From the NCBI GenBank assembly GCA_963920575.1, contig OY986966.1, positions 14,897,297-14,961,296 of the forward strand: 64,000 nucleotides of DNA, read 5' to 3'. The notes below the pieces were generated by a model that saw only the letters and a list, made by a program, of their open reading frames with translations, searched no databases and was not told the DNA's origin. This document shows positions 43,001 through 56,810 of this stretch, one piece after another. Position numbers and translations under genes: made by a program. Source of the DNA: Narthecium ossifragum (Eukaryota > Streptophyta > Magnoliopsida > Dioscoreales > Nartheciaceae). The first letter of the stretch is position 1. The number at the start of each line of letters is the position of its first letter.

Positions 43001-45911
43001 TCAGTGAATGAACGCTTCAATTTCTTCACGGGCCATCACCTTCCTCAAGATTTTGTACTTTGGAGGCCTATGCCTCCTCGGCCTCGGCTGCCAGTTTTCA
43101 GGAAGCGGAGTTCTCGAGGGAGCGTATCTAGCCGCTTTAATCCTTTGATTGAAAGCTTGTCTCTTCTTTTGCCTTTTGCTGATATAGGGCCTCCCATAGC
43201 GATCATAACTGGGTTCGAAGTCGGATAGTGTATCATCATCATCCAAGCCGGAATAATACATCTCTTCCAAGGTGGGCCACGAATATCCCTCGACTGGTGT
43301 CAGAATGGGAGCTATATGCTCCTCGTCTTGCTCGTATGGAGAGATAGACGAGTATCTGTTCTCAACGGGCAAATAGGTAGGTGCCTGAGGGACATACTCC
43401 ATTTCTTCATAAGGAGGTGTTGAGGGGGTGTACTCCTCGTATGGGAATTCTGGGTGTGCTCCGGTAGTAATCATATGTGTTGATTCTACCCTTTTGCCCT
43501 TCTGGAGCTTCTTCAGCAGCCCGGCATCCATGACTCCCTCATCAATTAATTTCTGGATTTGATCCTTGAGGACGAAACAGTCTTCGAGTGCATGCCCAAA
43601 TATTCTGTGGTAATGGCAATACTTTGGCTCGTTCACCATGTCCGCTTCATGAGGACGTCGTGACTCCGGAAGCTCTATGAGTCCGAGATCTAGCAGACCT
43701 TTGAAGATGTCAAGGACCTTCTCTCAGGGGAAGGAATACTCCTTTTCAATCCTCTCCTTGAGGGTTTTCACTCGTCGTTGTGTGGGTTCGGACGAGGGGT
43801 CTCTAGATCGAGGCAGCTCTCTGGGAATATAAGTTTCCTTCGATCTTAGTATTTGTATTGCCGAAGTCTAGAGCACAACTTTCCCCTTCGGAAGAGCCTT
43901 GTCTTTCTATGTGCGGTCAGAAGTTTTGTTCGCGGTATGATTTTTGCGAACCATGTGGTGTAAATAATTTTTGATATCGGTAGCCTTGGATGTCAGCTCA
44001 TCGTAAGAAAGCGGACGAACACCTTGCAGGTAGAGGGCCATTTCTGGCCGTAGGTTGTTCATGCACATCCGTATGGCTTCAGGTTCAGTAATGGGTTGTC
44101 GACAGTGGATACTCAGATTTCTCCACCAGTTGATAAAATCAGCAGCCTTCTCATGCTGGCTCTGTTCGATCTGAGTGAGCTTTGTAATCCCGACAGTCCT
44201 TTGGGTGCTATAAAATCTTTGGAGGAATGTCTCTTGCATCTGCTCCCATGAATTGATAGATCCTGGAAGTAGTTTGTTGTACCAAGTGAAGGCCGGTCCT
44301 GAGAGTGTTTGGACAAACTAGTGAAGAAGCAGTGCGCCATTGTGAGCCGTATCTTGACATGCTGCTAGGAAGTGAGCAATATGCTCATGTGGGGATCCGG
44401 TCCCGTTAAACTTGGTGAACTGAGGTTGTCGATAATTTACTGGGTACGGGACCAAGTCGATTTTAGCTGGGTACGACTTCATGTACCCAAGCCTCATGGC
44501 ATACTGTTGCTGCATGTGGAATGCTCTCACGCTCTCGGCGACCATTTTCTGTACGGTGTCGAGAGGTACCATATTTGGCGGTACATTCTCGTGAGAATGG
44601 TTCTCGACATGTGAGTTGTTTTCGGGTATTTGGGTCTTTAGATTGGCTATCTCTGCATCCTTCAACTTGAGTGTGTTTCGCAGCTGCTCCAGCTCTTCCT
44701 CGAGTGTGGTTGCAAGGACTTGATATCGCTCCGGGGATCTAATTGCTGGTGAAGGCGATCTAATCTCTGGAGATTCAAGCATAACAGGGGATTCTTCTTC
44801 ATATGATGCTTCGGAGGCTGCATCTTTGCTGCCAAGGGAACGAGTGACGCTTCTAGTGTGGGGGGCGATTGAGAGGCATATTAATTTGAGGTAGGCCGGC
44901 GATGGCAGCATCTCGGGGTTCCTCGACGACAACTTTCTTCTTCCGTCTCTTGGCAGGGACATTTGAGGAAGTAGACGTTTCATCGTCCTAGACTCCAACA
45001 AGCATCGCCATGACGGTGTTAAAGTTGTGCTCCTGGAGGACTCCTTTTGCACCACTGTATCTTAGTGACGAAGCTTCGGGATGGTTGGCGCTGAGCGACG
45101 ACCCATAATATGGATGGCTTGAGCCCGTGGCATGGACATGAGGGCGGTATGTAATTGCTTTTGAACTCGCCTTCTTCTTCTTCTCGGCGGGTTTCTCCGT
45201 CTTGGCAAGAAGATAATTGGTTTGTGGAATGTTGTAGTTTGACTCTGGCTGAAAAATGTTGTCGCCAATATAGTTGCTACCCTCGCTCACGTCAGAGGTT
45301 GCTTCGATTTGAAGACTTTGCAGCTCCTGGGTTATATAATAAGCATAGGCCGCTCGCATATCAGCGAGGTAAACTTGATGGTTTGGACTCTTCAGGTCCA
45401 GACTCCTCCGTTGCCGCTCGTAGTAACTGGACATAACAATGGCGAACATGAAACGACTATTCATCATTGTCGATTGCATGGAGACCAATCCAAGGTCTAT
45501 CAGGATAAACTTCGTACCGAGCCTCGTAAGCAAGTTCAGGGATCACCTGTGCTTTTATAGCAGAGGGAGATGTTAATTTAATAGGGGTTTTCTCGGCCGT
45601 TTTAGGCCCTTTTCTGGAGGTGACAAGGGTGAAGCCCTCGTCATCTGTCGGGATATGTCCGGCGCGATTGGCTGCCCCCAGCTGTTTTTGAGAAATATTT
45701 GGTTTCATCGAGTGCTCAACAGTCTTCGGGCGCGCATGAGCGTTTCCGGCATTCTGACGAACAGAGGGTCCGAGTATAGGGACCTTGACGTCGTGCCCCC
45801 CTTGGTGCGTAGGATAAGCCTTCATCTCCTCGTACGCCCGCTGTGCTGACGCCTTCACTTGTGCATTGGAAGTAGCCATCTTTTTGGTGCTGGAGGTAGC
45901 TGATGCGGGAA
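43001..45911 (-). pseudogene. gag: Copy B of broken E1 gag
   Basis: Identical to 14,950-17,860, including every stop codon and frameshift. Shared decay marks show that it is the same locus or a very recent copy, not an independent insertion. Confidence 0.8.
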
Positions 45912-47495
45912 TTATTTCCACACATCTTCTTAAGATTGATTGTCAGATTCAAGTGTTTTACATCATTCCTTGCTCTTTTATCAAGAATTTTAGGTGACTT
46001 CTGCATTTACTTAATTCTTGGGAATTTTTGGATAATTGCAGGTATTTAGATATTGAATCATTTGAACTTTGGCTGACGGGAAGAAGCAGAATTCGGGCTA
46101 GGTCTGGATGCAATTGAATACCTAAAGTGCAAAACGAAGTTAATTGAGCAATTCTGGACATTCTGCACAGTAGTTAGTAATTTGAACATAACTTCTTCAT
46201 ACAAACTCTGATTGGGATGATCCAGGATGCGTTGGAAAGCTAAGGAAGAGCGCTACAACTTTGATGTTTGGAATTTTTGCTGATTCAAGCTGAATAAAGA
46301 CAGAAAAATTGATGAAGCCATCAGACTCGGAATTGCTGCACCTGCACTTGGGTTGGACGAGATTCATTTTCTTGGAGTCCAGATTTGATTCATGAAGATC
46401 CCAGCTGGGAGCACCACATTTCCTAATTATATTAGGTGTTTATTTGATCTTTCCTTGATTAGTGGGATTGGTATGTGGTTAATGGAAGAAAGGGTGGACA
46501 CTTTAGGAAAGATGGCTGGAGGAATAGAGGATAGAGCAGAGAACGGCTGGAGGAATAGAGGAGATAGAAAATAGAGCAGAGAACAGCTGGAGGCAGAGAG
46601 GAAAGAAGGAGAAAAAGAGGAGAACGGCCAGGAAAAAGAAGCAGAAAAGGCCAGAGAAAGCAGCAGAGAAAGCAGAGAACGGCCAGGAAAAAGAGGCAGA
46701 AAAGGCCAGAGAAAGCTGCAGAGAAAGCAGAGGACGGCCAGGAGAAGAGGATCAGAGTTTTCATTCTATTCTCTCCATCCTAGTTCTGATTGATGATGTG
46801 TATTAATGAAACATTGGTTTTCTTTCTTTCAACCATGAATACCTAGTTTTCTTATTCTAGGGTTTGGATGAAGTCATTGAGTTTCTGATTTGAATTGAGT
46901 TGGGTTGTTGAGAATATTCTTGTTAGTTGCAATTTGATGAAATCGTTTCTTTTTCTTGCAAGTTACTGGCCATGACTTGTATGTTTCAGATGTTGAACGA
47001 AGTAACGAAAGTTGAAGTTTAACATTAGTTCGTGGTTTCATCAAACCTTGATAGTATATGTTAGAAATAAATATATGACAAGGTGACCTTTGGTTTAAGG
47101 ATTCCTAAGAGCCCAATGAATCTAAATTAATTCCTGTGATCACGAAAGTAGACATAGAATTAATTTAGGTATTTGAGTTATACCTTGAAAGAGGATTTCA
47201 CATAAAAATAGGGAATTCAGTCATGATGATTAACAAAGTTCTATTTTCAGCAACCAGATTTAAATTCATTAAAGAGATTCAATCGATGAAATCCAAATCC
47301 TAGAAACCTTTCATACTCCTCTATTTAATATTTATTTGCTTTCAATTCAGATTTGTCAGTGTTATATCTCGTTTGGATTGCTTAGATAATATAAGAAATT
47401 GGATACATTGGTACTTGAATCATCCTCCTTGTGGAAACGATACTCTTTTTGCCCTATTCTACTTGTCACGACCCATGCACTTGTGGTAGAGTTTA
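45912..47495 (+). mobile_element. Copy B of insertion Y
   Basis: Identical to 17,861-19,444; GGGAA flanks at 45,907-45,911 and 47,496-47,500. The 55-bp repeats lie at 46,622-46,751. Confidence 0.6.
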
Positions 47496-47717
47496 GGGAA
47501 CATCAGTAGCCGCAACCGAAGTGACAACAGGGATTTTGGCGCCAGGTGTAGACGCCACTTTTGTGTTGGTGATCATCGTAACTGGAGCTGTAAGTGAAAC
47601 TTTGGATGGTGCAGTGCGCATCGGGAGTCCGTCAGTACCCATCGGGATGTCGAACCAAAGATTACCGAAGCGGATAGTCACGAACACCTCCAAAGTTACT
47701 TGTGCCATATCCTTCAT
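47496..47717 (-). pseudogene. gag: Copy B of E1 gag N-terminus
   Basis: Identical to 19,445-19,666. The leader (47,718-48,010) and primer site (47,990-48,008) follow. Confidence 0.65.
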
Positions 47718-48010
47718 TTAAGAAGGAAGACTACTTGTCAGGATATATGTATTTTGATTTTGATTTTGATGATGATTTTTTTTTCATTTTCATTTTCTTT
47801 AATTTTGATGATGAAATTATTTTTCATCATCATTTTTTTTTAATCGGATCTAGAGATGGGAGGTAAGGTGTGGTTTCACCGGGCGTGCTAGATTTTGTTC
47901 GCGAATAAAACGTCGATCTCGTTGAGATGAGATTTCTATTTTATTTCTTAGCAAATCATTTTTAATTTCATACAAGGAAATTGCAGGCACCACACCCCTG
48001 GATCGCCAAG

Positions 48011-51000
48011 TGGGCAAATCCATCATTTACATCACCATAGGAAACACCTCCGATTCTAGATCCGATAAAATAAACCTCTTACATAAAAAAGAAAAAAATA
48101 TATGTCTGGGACCGCCACCTTCATCGCCGGGATTTTTTGAAGTCATTGAAGTTGGCGGGATGTTGTTAGAGTTTTGTTGTCGGAGCTTCAAAACTACCGG
48201 AGTTGGGGAAGACGCCGGATAAAATTGGGAAGGCGCCGTCCAAGCTTCAAGGCAGGTGAAGATAGGGGGAGCCGCGGATAAAACAGGGGACCACCTGGAT
48301 CTGTACTTCGTTGCTGTGGAGGTATGGCAGCTGGATATCTCCGATCCTGGAGTCTTGAGACTGCTGGAGTTGAGGGAGCACCGGGTCCGATCTCTGTCGC
48401 CATCGAGGGAGCTGGCTGGAAACAGAGAACAGGGGAAGTGCCGTCTGGAACAGAGGAAGCCGCTGAAGAAGATATCACGGGACCTTGGATCAGCGATGGA
48501 CGGTTGGTGATGAATCTCACTGGGTGTTGATGTCGCCGCGAGCTTTAGGCTACGCAAGACGGTAGTGACGGATCCGATGGGGATGCGCCGGGTGTTGGAG
48601 ATGGGGAACGCCGGAGAAGACCTCGCTGGACGAGATCTCGATGGACGTAGGTGTTGATGCCGCCGCGAGCTTTAGGCTACATACGGCAGTGGGCGACGGA
48701 TCCGATGGGGATACACCGAGTGCTGGAGATGGGGAACGCCGAAGAAAGTTGGGGAGGCGCCGGATAATGTTGGGGAGGCGTCCAAGCTTTAGGATAGACT
48801 GGAGCAAGGGAAGCCGTGGCGTGGACCTTGCTGGAGGTGTGCTTCACGCTTTGCGGGTGGCTCGAGGACGGCGACTGGCTTGAGGAAGGTGACGGGGCTT
48901 GAGGAAAGTGAACCTGGGGGCTATGTCGCGCCCCGACCTGCGAAAGCCCAACCGGGCCGGGCGACGTGAACCGGAACCTAACCAACGCGGAAAAAGAACG
49001 ACGAGGGTTCCCTCTAACCTATTGGTCTCCCTAGCAATTCACCAAAACACCCTCAAGAATACAATATTATAAGCAAAACCTCGAACCTCAGATTAAGAAC
49101 TCAAGTGTTAATATACAAATCCTCGGAGAGGGGAAGATTCAAAATACATCATCACTCCCGTAGGAGACTATCTAACATAGGTATAAAAGCAATAAACGAT
49201 CACCACCTCTCAGAGACCACCAGGCGCCGCCGCATCGCCGACCAACTGCCCGGTAGGGGCCACAGAAGAGGAACTGACGCCTGCACCTGCAAAACGCAGC
49301 CCCGGGTAGGTGTGAGCACTAAGCTCAGTAGGGATGTACACTACGACACACAGAAGGAAGAGGGAAACGCAACAGTGTCGCCCTCAAGCCAGACTCGAGT
49401 GAGCTACAATGGTCCCATTATCATTCACCGGTGATCTCTAGGCATATCCAACCAAGGTCACCCCAACGGACTGAGCTACAATGGTTCCAGCTGTGGTCAC
49501 CCAACTCGCCATGGGCCCACACTGATGCCCCTACTGACAGGAATGGACACTGCCCAAAGAATAAGACCCGTCACCGGTGGCATCCTCAACACCTGACTTG
49601 AGGCCGACACGACCTCTACAATCATCAAACATCATGTGTACCAGTCCTCTAAGCCTATCATAAGTTTCGACTGGACACCACAATTCAAACCGGGTCCTAA
49701 CAGCCCAACCCCGGTCCTAGGGCTAAGTCCGAGCTTCCAGCCTCGGGACGGCGACCCAAGGATCACCCACGCCCTAACCAATGCAACTAGTGTACAAAAC
49801 AACAATGCATGCCATGACATACACAAACAGGAGGTAGGCATGCAACAGTATGGCAAACATCATGTAAGTCTACCGGACCGCTGCAGCGGTACTACCGACC
49901 GCTGCCAGCCGGTCCGCAGCGGGTCCCGGCATTACGACGGTATCACGACCGTCAACCGCGAACTCCTGGAACGGGAAGCAACCCCGAAAACGATGATGTA
50001 CAATAAACAATATAATATTATATTTCGAAATATAATATTATATTCAAACACTCAAAGCCTCTACTTAGGGGATAAATGATCTCGTCGATCCGATGTCCAA
50101 ACGACGTCGGATTCAAGATCCAACTTAACTACCAGTAGGTGTATAAACCAGAATCATCATATCCAAAAATCATAATCATCCAACGGTTGGATTAACGGGA
50201 AACATTAATAAAAAATCGCTGATTAAACCAACTTACCCTTTAATTGCTGCAACGCAGCCCTCCAGCAAACAAATCATAAGAACTCGTACATAAATCGGAA
50301 AAATACGAAACAAGATGGAATAGAAAGCTAAAGAGTAGTTCTACAACTCTTATGTCTATTAAAAGCCAAGTTTATGTACTTGCCGGCCGGAAAACTCGCC
50401 GGAAGCCGGCTGTTTCTCAAGAACAGCAGAAAACCAGAAATCCGGGACTAATCTTACATAAAACCTACTCAAATCACAACTGATTAACATGAAACTTAAA
50501 TCAGTTATTCTAACAGGTATAAGGAACCCAAAAAAGCAAGGATCAACAAGATCCAACGGCTAGATCTCATGAAAACCCGAAAAGAACATCAGTAGGTATA
50601 ACCCTACCTAGCTGCGCTTTCCTCGGCTGATTCCCCGCGATTTGATCGCCAACAAGCTGCCAAACCACACCAGGAGCCTTCCTCTCGTTGTCATGAATCC
50701 AACGAGCCAAAGAACACCCAATTTGGTGGCCGGAGGAGGGAGAACTGAGGGAAAGAAGCTCGCCGGCGGTAAAGGGAAGAAACAGAGCACCGCGGGAGGA
50801 AAGAGAGGAGGAGGGAAGAAGAAGAGAAGGAGAAGGAGGAAGAGGAGGGGAAGAAAAGAGGGGAAAGGGGGAGGGGAAAGCCGGGAAAGCCGGGAAAGAG
50901 GGGAAAAAGCTGGGGGAAAAGGGAGGGGAAGTCTCCCCCCCCCTGACAGGGGAGAGCGACGGCCGACGGCCGTCCTCGCGAAAGAGAAAACCCACCGACT

Positions 51001-52366
51001 CGATCATGATCGATCTCCAAGGCATGTGAGATCGATCTCCTTTGCAATCGAGATCGATCTCCTTGAAATCCAGATCGATATTCTTTGCAAAAAGGGCTAG
51101 ATCGATCTCCCTAGCCTTCCAGATCGATCTCCTTTACTCAGAAAGGCAAACTTGGGCTAAAACACAAGCCCAAGCTCAGATCTTCCGATCTCGGGTTCAC
51201 CTAGCCATTCTAAACAAACACGAACACAGACAAGGCCAGTGTGTGCACACGCGGGTGTGAAACAAACCAACAAGGCGCAATTTACCAAATTGCCCTTGTG
51301 GTCTACAGCGAGCCACAGGGGTAGAGGGGCAGGTCCTCACAGGCTAGGTGTTAAGATTTGGCATTTGTTGAGATAGGGTAGGTTAGGATTTCCTAACCAT
51401 CCAGATCAGGGAGTTGAGATATGATGTTTATATTTTGAATGTCCGTTTAAATTTCAAGTTCATGTGTGAACTTGTTTGAATTTTAAACGTTTATCCAAAT
51501 TTCAAGTATTTATCTTGAATTTGAATGATTGTCCAGACATCGAATATTTATCCGAATTTCGAATGTCTTATTTGAGTTTTGAATTTCAATATTTCTTATG
51601 GTGATTGGAGGATTTATTGAAATACCCCTGGGCAGATCGGGATATAACCAGAACATCCTTTTTATCGGTCATATGTATTTTGGACCGAAATGTCCCCGGG
51701 GTAGAGAAAATACCTCTATTTCAGATTTTCACATCCCTGAAGATGTGGAACGACCAAAATGCCTCTTGGAGTTCAATGGCCAAAATACCCTTTTGGTTTG
51801 GTTGTTTATGCGCGACGCATGGCGGCATGACTTTTGTGCGTGTCATGGACACATGCGCGTATTATGTGACGCGCGTACTTTAGACTCGATGTATGCGAGT
51901 CATGTGCGCGTGCATGGTGCGCGTATCGCCTTGGTCGGGACTTAGGCGAAGATGGGTATTTATTTGGATTTATTCTGAATTTTCGGATTTTTCTTCTATT
52001 TATTTCAGGGAATTTTCTTTAATGTCCCTAGTGTTGTGGAAAATTACCAAAACGCCCTTATATTTAGACAGCTTACACAGCTTATTTAGGATGCCGTCAA
52101 AGCTCTGTATAAGCTATTTTGGATTGTAGTGGGAGATTTAGACATGTATTTTAGTCTAAATTCCCAAAATACCCTTGGGTAAGTAAAATTACCAAAATAC
52201 CCTTATTCCTCCGGCTTGTATAGGATGCCGTCAAAACCATGAATAAGTAGGGGATTTGGATAAACTCGATTGTGTCTGAGCCAGTTTGGATTTGGTGCAT
52301 GCGGATTCAGTCGGGGGAGAACTGCAAATGTTGTCCATTTAGCCTTAGCTAAAATTGATGTCAACA
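48011..52366 (-). mobile_element. Copy B of Tat E1 5' LTR with nested gamma
   Basis: Identical to 19,960-24,315, with gamma at 48,924-51,341. Confidence 0.7.
48924..51341 (-). mobile_element. Copy B of solo LTR gamma
   Basis: Identical to 20,873-23,290; GGCTA at 48,919-48,923 and 51,342-51,346. Type C array at 51,008-51,129; 36-bp palindrome at 50,009-50,044. Confidence 0.9.
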
Positions 52367-54679
52367 CGTATCCACAGAGATTTGTAAAGATTATTAGAGT
52401 TAAACGCTAAAGAACAGAGAAGAAAGAAAATAAAGAAGGTCAAGTAAGAAATGAAGGTCCAAGAGGGGGAGAATTGGACTCTTTTCGAAAAACTAGATTA
52501 ATGGAAAAATCAGGTAGGAACGAACTAACACCTTAAATGCTTGTAGATGAAATGAAACTAAAGTAAAATAGCATGTAAGAATTATATCAAAGAGAGGTTA
52601 GAGAGATGGCACCGATTTTATAGTGGTTCGACCCAACTCTTGGTTTACGTTCACTTCTCTCAAGGCTCTCTTTGAGGTTCCACTACTTGCAAATCTTTTA
52701 CAAGCTTTTCCTCCAAGCTTCCCGGTGCTTGGTGACCTTACAATCACAGCCAACTGCTGTTTGATAACTCTCAAAGTGCTTCTTCACACTCGAAGTAGAT
52801 TTACAAAGGTTGTAGCTCTAAAGAGAATAAGTAGTAACTCTTGCTTAGACTAGCTCAGATGATCTCAATAATATGAATAATATTTGTGGCAAGTTTACAA
52901 CAAAAAATTACTTATATCTAGCCTTCAACTAGCTCAAAAACGACCGCCAACGGCTCTCTGCAACCGTCCAACGGCTAGTTTTTTACTATGCGCATTGCTG
53001 GCGATTCATCCATGCATCGTCAGTGACATCGACCGTCATGTACAAAAACTCATCCTTTGCGAGCCGCGGTCGATCCACCCATCGACCGTCGCATCATCCG
53101 TCAGGCTCTGTTGTGCAAAATACTTCTCAGGGTCGATGCTCCGATCGACCGTCGCTTCTTCACTTTTCACCAACATCCTCCACGGTCGACCATCGGATCG
53201 TTCGTGAGCCTACAACATTTAAAAACACAAAGTCCAAACCTCACGATCGGCCGGTCCATCGACCGTCAGGCTCTGTCAAGAAAATGGCTTCGCAAGGTCG
53301 ATGCAACGATCGATCGCGAGCCAACATTTCATTTTGTCAAGTATGGTGCATCGTCCGTGCAACGCCGCAGTCGATCCATGGATCGACCGTTGTATTCCCA
53401 CAGTCAATCCATGCATCGACCGTCAGTACAATAACTCATTAAATATTGAATTTGAGACTTTGAATTAAAGGGGTAATAAATATTAAACATATATTTCATC
53501 ATTTAATGTATATTGGCATCATCAAAACAAGGTTAGGATCAACAAGAAATAAGAAGTACCGAACATAGAAGATCTAATAACAAAATAAGAAAATGATAGA
53601 AATATAATGGATGAAGACTAAGGTTCCGATTTCACTGTAACATCCTCATTCTATGCATTGAATCAGCAAAATCTCAGTTTAAATCAAAGGGTTCGTTCTT
53701 CCGGCATGATGATCCGTTCGGCCACGGTCTTCACCAAGTACCCTTAATTAACTCTTGCTAATGAACCCATAGCTAACTGTTAATAAAAAATCCACTAAGC
53801 TCTGAACAACAATTATGAACCAAGAAATGTCTTAGCTTGAACCCGGTTTTGAGATAAACTCATTCATTCATAGATTCTACAAGATTAGGGAATGAACCCT
53901 CGCCCAATCTCACATAAAACAATCTACAATACTTCTATTGGAAAGATAAAGCTATTTAAGATCTCAGTTATAATAATGAATGCAACAAGGAATATGAACT
54001 GATTAAATAAGCATGATTCAATAACATAGAATGATTCTGTTAGGCTACATCGATACCTTAGAAAAGAAACTAGCCACTTATGTTCATCATGAAGACAACA
54101 AAAGTGTTCACGGAAAAATAAAGAAGAAAGATGAAGAAAACAAAACCCTAACGCAACTTCCTCTCCTCCAGATGCTCCAGAAAAGTCCTCCCAAAAAGTC
54201 CATTTCAATAACCCTAAGTTTCTTATTTATAGGCTTCAAAGGTCTTCAACTCGGATTAGATATGCACCCTTGATTTTGCTCAACAGCTATTTAAAGATCG
54301 ATCTTTTAGGGGTGAAGATCGATCATTTCATCCCATATAAGTGTCACGCTCTGAGGATGATTGATCATTTTAAAGGTGATGATCGATCATTTGCATCATC
54401 GATTTTCTCAATTTTCTCAACTGCGAAGATGATCGATCTTCTTAAGGGAAAAGATCGATTCGAGTAAGCATAGCTCTCTGTCATCTCCTGGTGAATAAAT
54501 GATCGATCTTCATAGAGGAAGAAGATCGAACATCTTTCATGTGTATTTTCTCTTTTGTCATTAGACTGCGACATTGGTATTAAAAATACCGTAACTTCCT
54601 CTAGAAAAATCGGAATCACGAACCGTAAAATTCTCCAAAAATTAGACTTTAAGAGCTTTCTAATCTTTGTGAAGCAACA
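52367..54679 (-). mobile_element. Copy B of Athila LTR L1
   Basis: Identical to 24,316-26,628, with solo LTR zeta at 52,452-53,544 and the type B array at 54,296-54,531. Confidence 0.75.
52452..53544 (-). mobile_element. Copy B of copia-like solo LTR zeta
   Basis: Identical to 24,401-25,493, with AGAAA flanks at 52,447-52,451 and 53,545-53,549. Confidence 0.75.
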
Positions 54680-54785
54680 TATAGCCTAGAGGAATTTTAC
54701 GGTTCGTGATTCCGATTTTCCTAGAGGAAGTGGTGCTCTTTGTCGTGATTAAATGCACTTAGAAGATCAATCTCTTCCTTGGGTG

Positions 54786-55251
54786 GAGATCGATCCTTTG
54801 AGCATCAGATCAATCTTCTTCTTCCGTAACTGCTTTGTATGCACCTCTCGTACTAAAAATAGCATATCTTCCTCTAGGAAACTCCAAATCACGAACCGTA
54901 AAATTCTCCAAAAACTAGACTTTAAGAGCTTTCAAATCTTTCGGCTTCTTTTCTCCTTTTAATTCCAAATTCCTGCATTTTTCAACCAATCTTTGTGAAG
55001 CAACATATAACGAGTTTTTTATATTTTAAATCTGATTTACTTTCAATTTTACAATATAGGTCCAATTTCGTTTTCAGTTGCAATTTCGGCCAAATTTTAA
55101 TATTTGAGACAATTTTACCCTTTTAAATGCTCTCTCTGTCTCACGGCTGACAGCGCATTTAATACATATCAGTCACCCTCTCTCTCCTGTCTCACGACTC
55201 TCTCTCTCTCCCTGTCATCCTTTCTCTGTATCTCTTCTCTCTCCCCCTATC

Positions 55252-55298
<47 letters not shown>

Positions 55299-55608
55299 AT
55301 GAGTGCATGAAAGTTATTTTTATACTTACATGTTGCTTCACAAAGTTATTTGGAATATGCAGGAAAGTCGAGCTAAAGAAGCAAAGATATGTCATATTCA
55401 ACATCAAATCTCTACCTGCTCAGAATGAACCAGATAATCTTCATGATTGGAAAGCTCTTGAAGTCTAGTTTCTGGAGAATTTTATGGTTCGTGATTTGGA
55501 GTTTCCTAGAGGAAGATATGCTATTTTTAGTACAAGAGGTGCATACAAAGCTGTTACGGAAGAAGAAGATTAATCTGATGCTCAAAGGATCGATCTCCAC
55601 CCAAGGAA
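54786..55608. other. 823-bp block present only in copy B
   Basis: Bounded by GAGATCGATC at 54,786-54,795 and 55,609-55,618. It contains most of an inverted U3 fragment (minus, from 54,730 to about 55,013, broken off at GAAGCAACATATA), about 280 bp of unassigned AT-rich and CT-rich sequence, and the missing start of LTR L2. The inverted arms (about 54,730-54,940 and 55,450-55,653) are near-identical. Copy A has one GAGATCGATC and none of the rest. Confidence 0.9.
55257..55295. repeat. (TC)n microsatellite
   Basis: About 19 TC units directly before the TGATGAG start of full-length L2; looser CT-rich sequence extends left to about 55,125. The Ser/Leu-rich and Arg/Glu-rich ORFs here are its translations. 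Confidence 0.9.
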
Positions 55609-56761
55609 GAGATCGATCTTCTAAGTGCATTTAATCACGACAAAGAGCACCACTTGAAAGGATCGATCATCTCACTCGAAAGGATCGATCATTTGAGTGA
55701 ATTTTTACATGACAGAGAGCACGGATTGCAATGATCGATCTTCCTACGGGGCGAGACCAATGACACAAGAAGAAGATCGATCTTCACATCATACGAAGAT
55801 CGATCATTTGCGGTCGTCGCCAGCAACTGATGAAGAAGATTGATCTTCCTCCTTCGGAAGGATCGATCATTTGATTGCCAGCGAAGAAAATCAAGGGCCC
55901 AGATCTAATCCAAGTTAGGGTTACTTGGAGGTTATAAATAGGCCTTAGGGAAATTTGGGGATCTTTTTGGAGGACTTTCTGGAGCATCTGGAGGAGAGGA
56001 AGGCGCGTTAGGGTTTTGTTTTCTTTGTCTTTCTTTCTTTATTTTTCTTTGAACACTTTTGTCGTCTTCATGATGAACATGAGTGGCTAGTTTCTTTGCT
56101 AAGGAACCGATGTAGCCCTAACTGAATCATTCTATGTTATTGAATTAATGTTTTAATCAATTTATATTTCTTGTTGCATTCATTATTATAATTGTGATCT
56201 TCATGCTTTTACTTGGCCACTAGAAGTACTGTAGATTGTTTTATGCGAGATTAGGCGAGGGTTCATTCCCTAATCTTGCAGGATCTATGAATGTATGAGT
56301 TTATGTCGAAGTCGGGTTCAAGCTAAGACAATTCTTGGTTCATAATTGTTCTTCAGAGCTTAATGGATTCTTGATTAACACTTAGTCATAGGTTCATTTG
56401 CAAGGGTTAATTGAGGGTACTTGGTGAAGACCGCGATCGAACGGATCATCATACCGGAAGAACGAGCCCTTGAAATTAAATTGAGATTTTGTTGATTCAA
56501 TGCATAGAATGAGAATGTTGTGATGAAATCAGAACCTTAGTATTCATCCATCATATTTCCATCGTTTTCTTATTTCGTTATTAGATCTTCTATTTTTGAT
56601 ACTTCATATTTCTTACTTTCCCATCCTTATTTTCTTTCTTTTATGTTCTTTAACGTTTTATTCTAATAATCTCTACAAATCTCTGTGGGTACGATACTCG
56701 TCTTGGTACTATACTGATCACACCGATTCGTATACTTACGAGATATAAAATTTATTCATCA
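55297..56761 (+). mobile_element. Full-length Athila LTR L2 in copy B (1,465 bp)
   Basis: It starts TGATGAGTGCATG and ends ATTTATTCATCA, followed by six bases and the primer site at 56,768-56,785. Type B array and TATA box at 55,933-55,940. It is the only complete Athila LTR in the window, and it shows what copy A lost. Confidence 0.85.
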
Positions 56762-56810
56762 AGTTTTTGGCGCCGTTGCCAGGGATTTGATTAGAGTTTA
56801 TTAGTAGTGA

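Noticed and set aside
53057..53442. Arg/Asp/Ser-rich ORFs of 125-139 residues (also 25,006-25,391)
   Set aside because: They run through the type A palindrome array of solo LTR zeta; the RRPIDR-like repeats are the GGTCGAT units read as codons.
55104..55310. Ser/Leu-rich 68-residue ORF and the opposite Arg/Glu repeat ORF
   Set aside because: Direct translation of the (TC)n microsatellite next to LTR L2.
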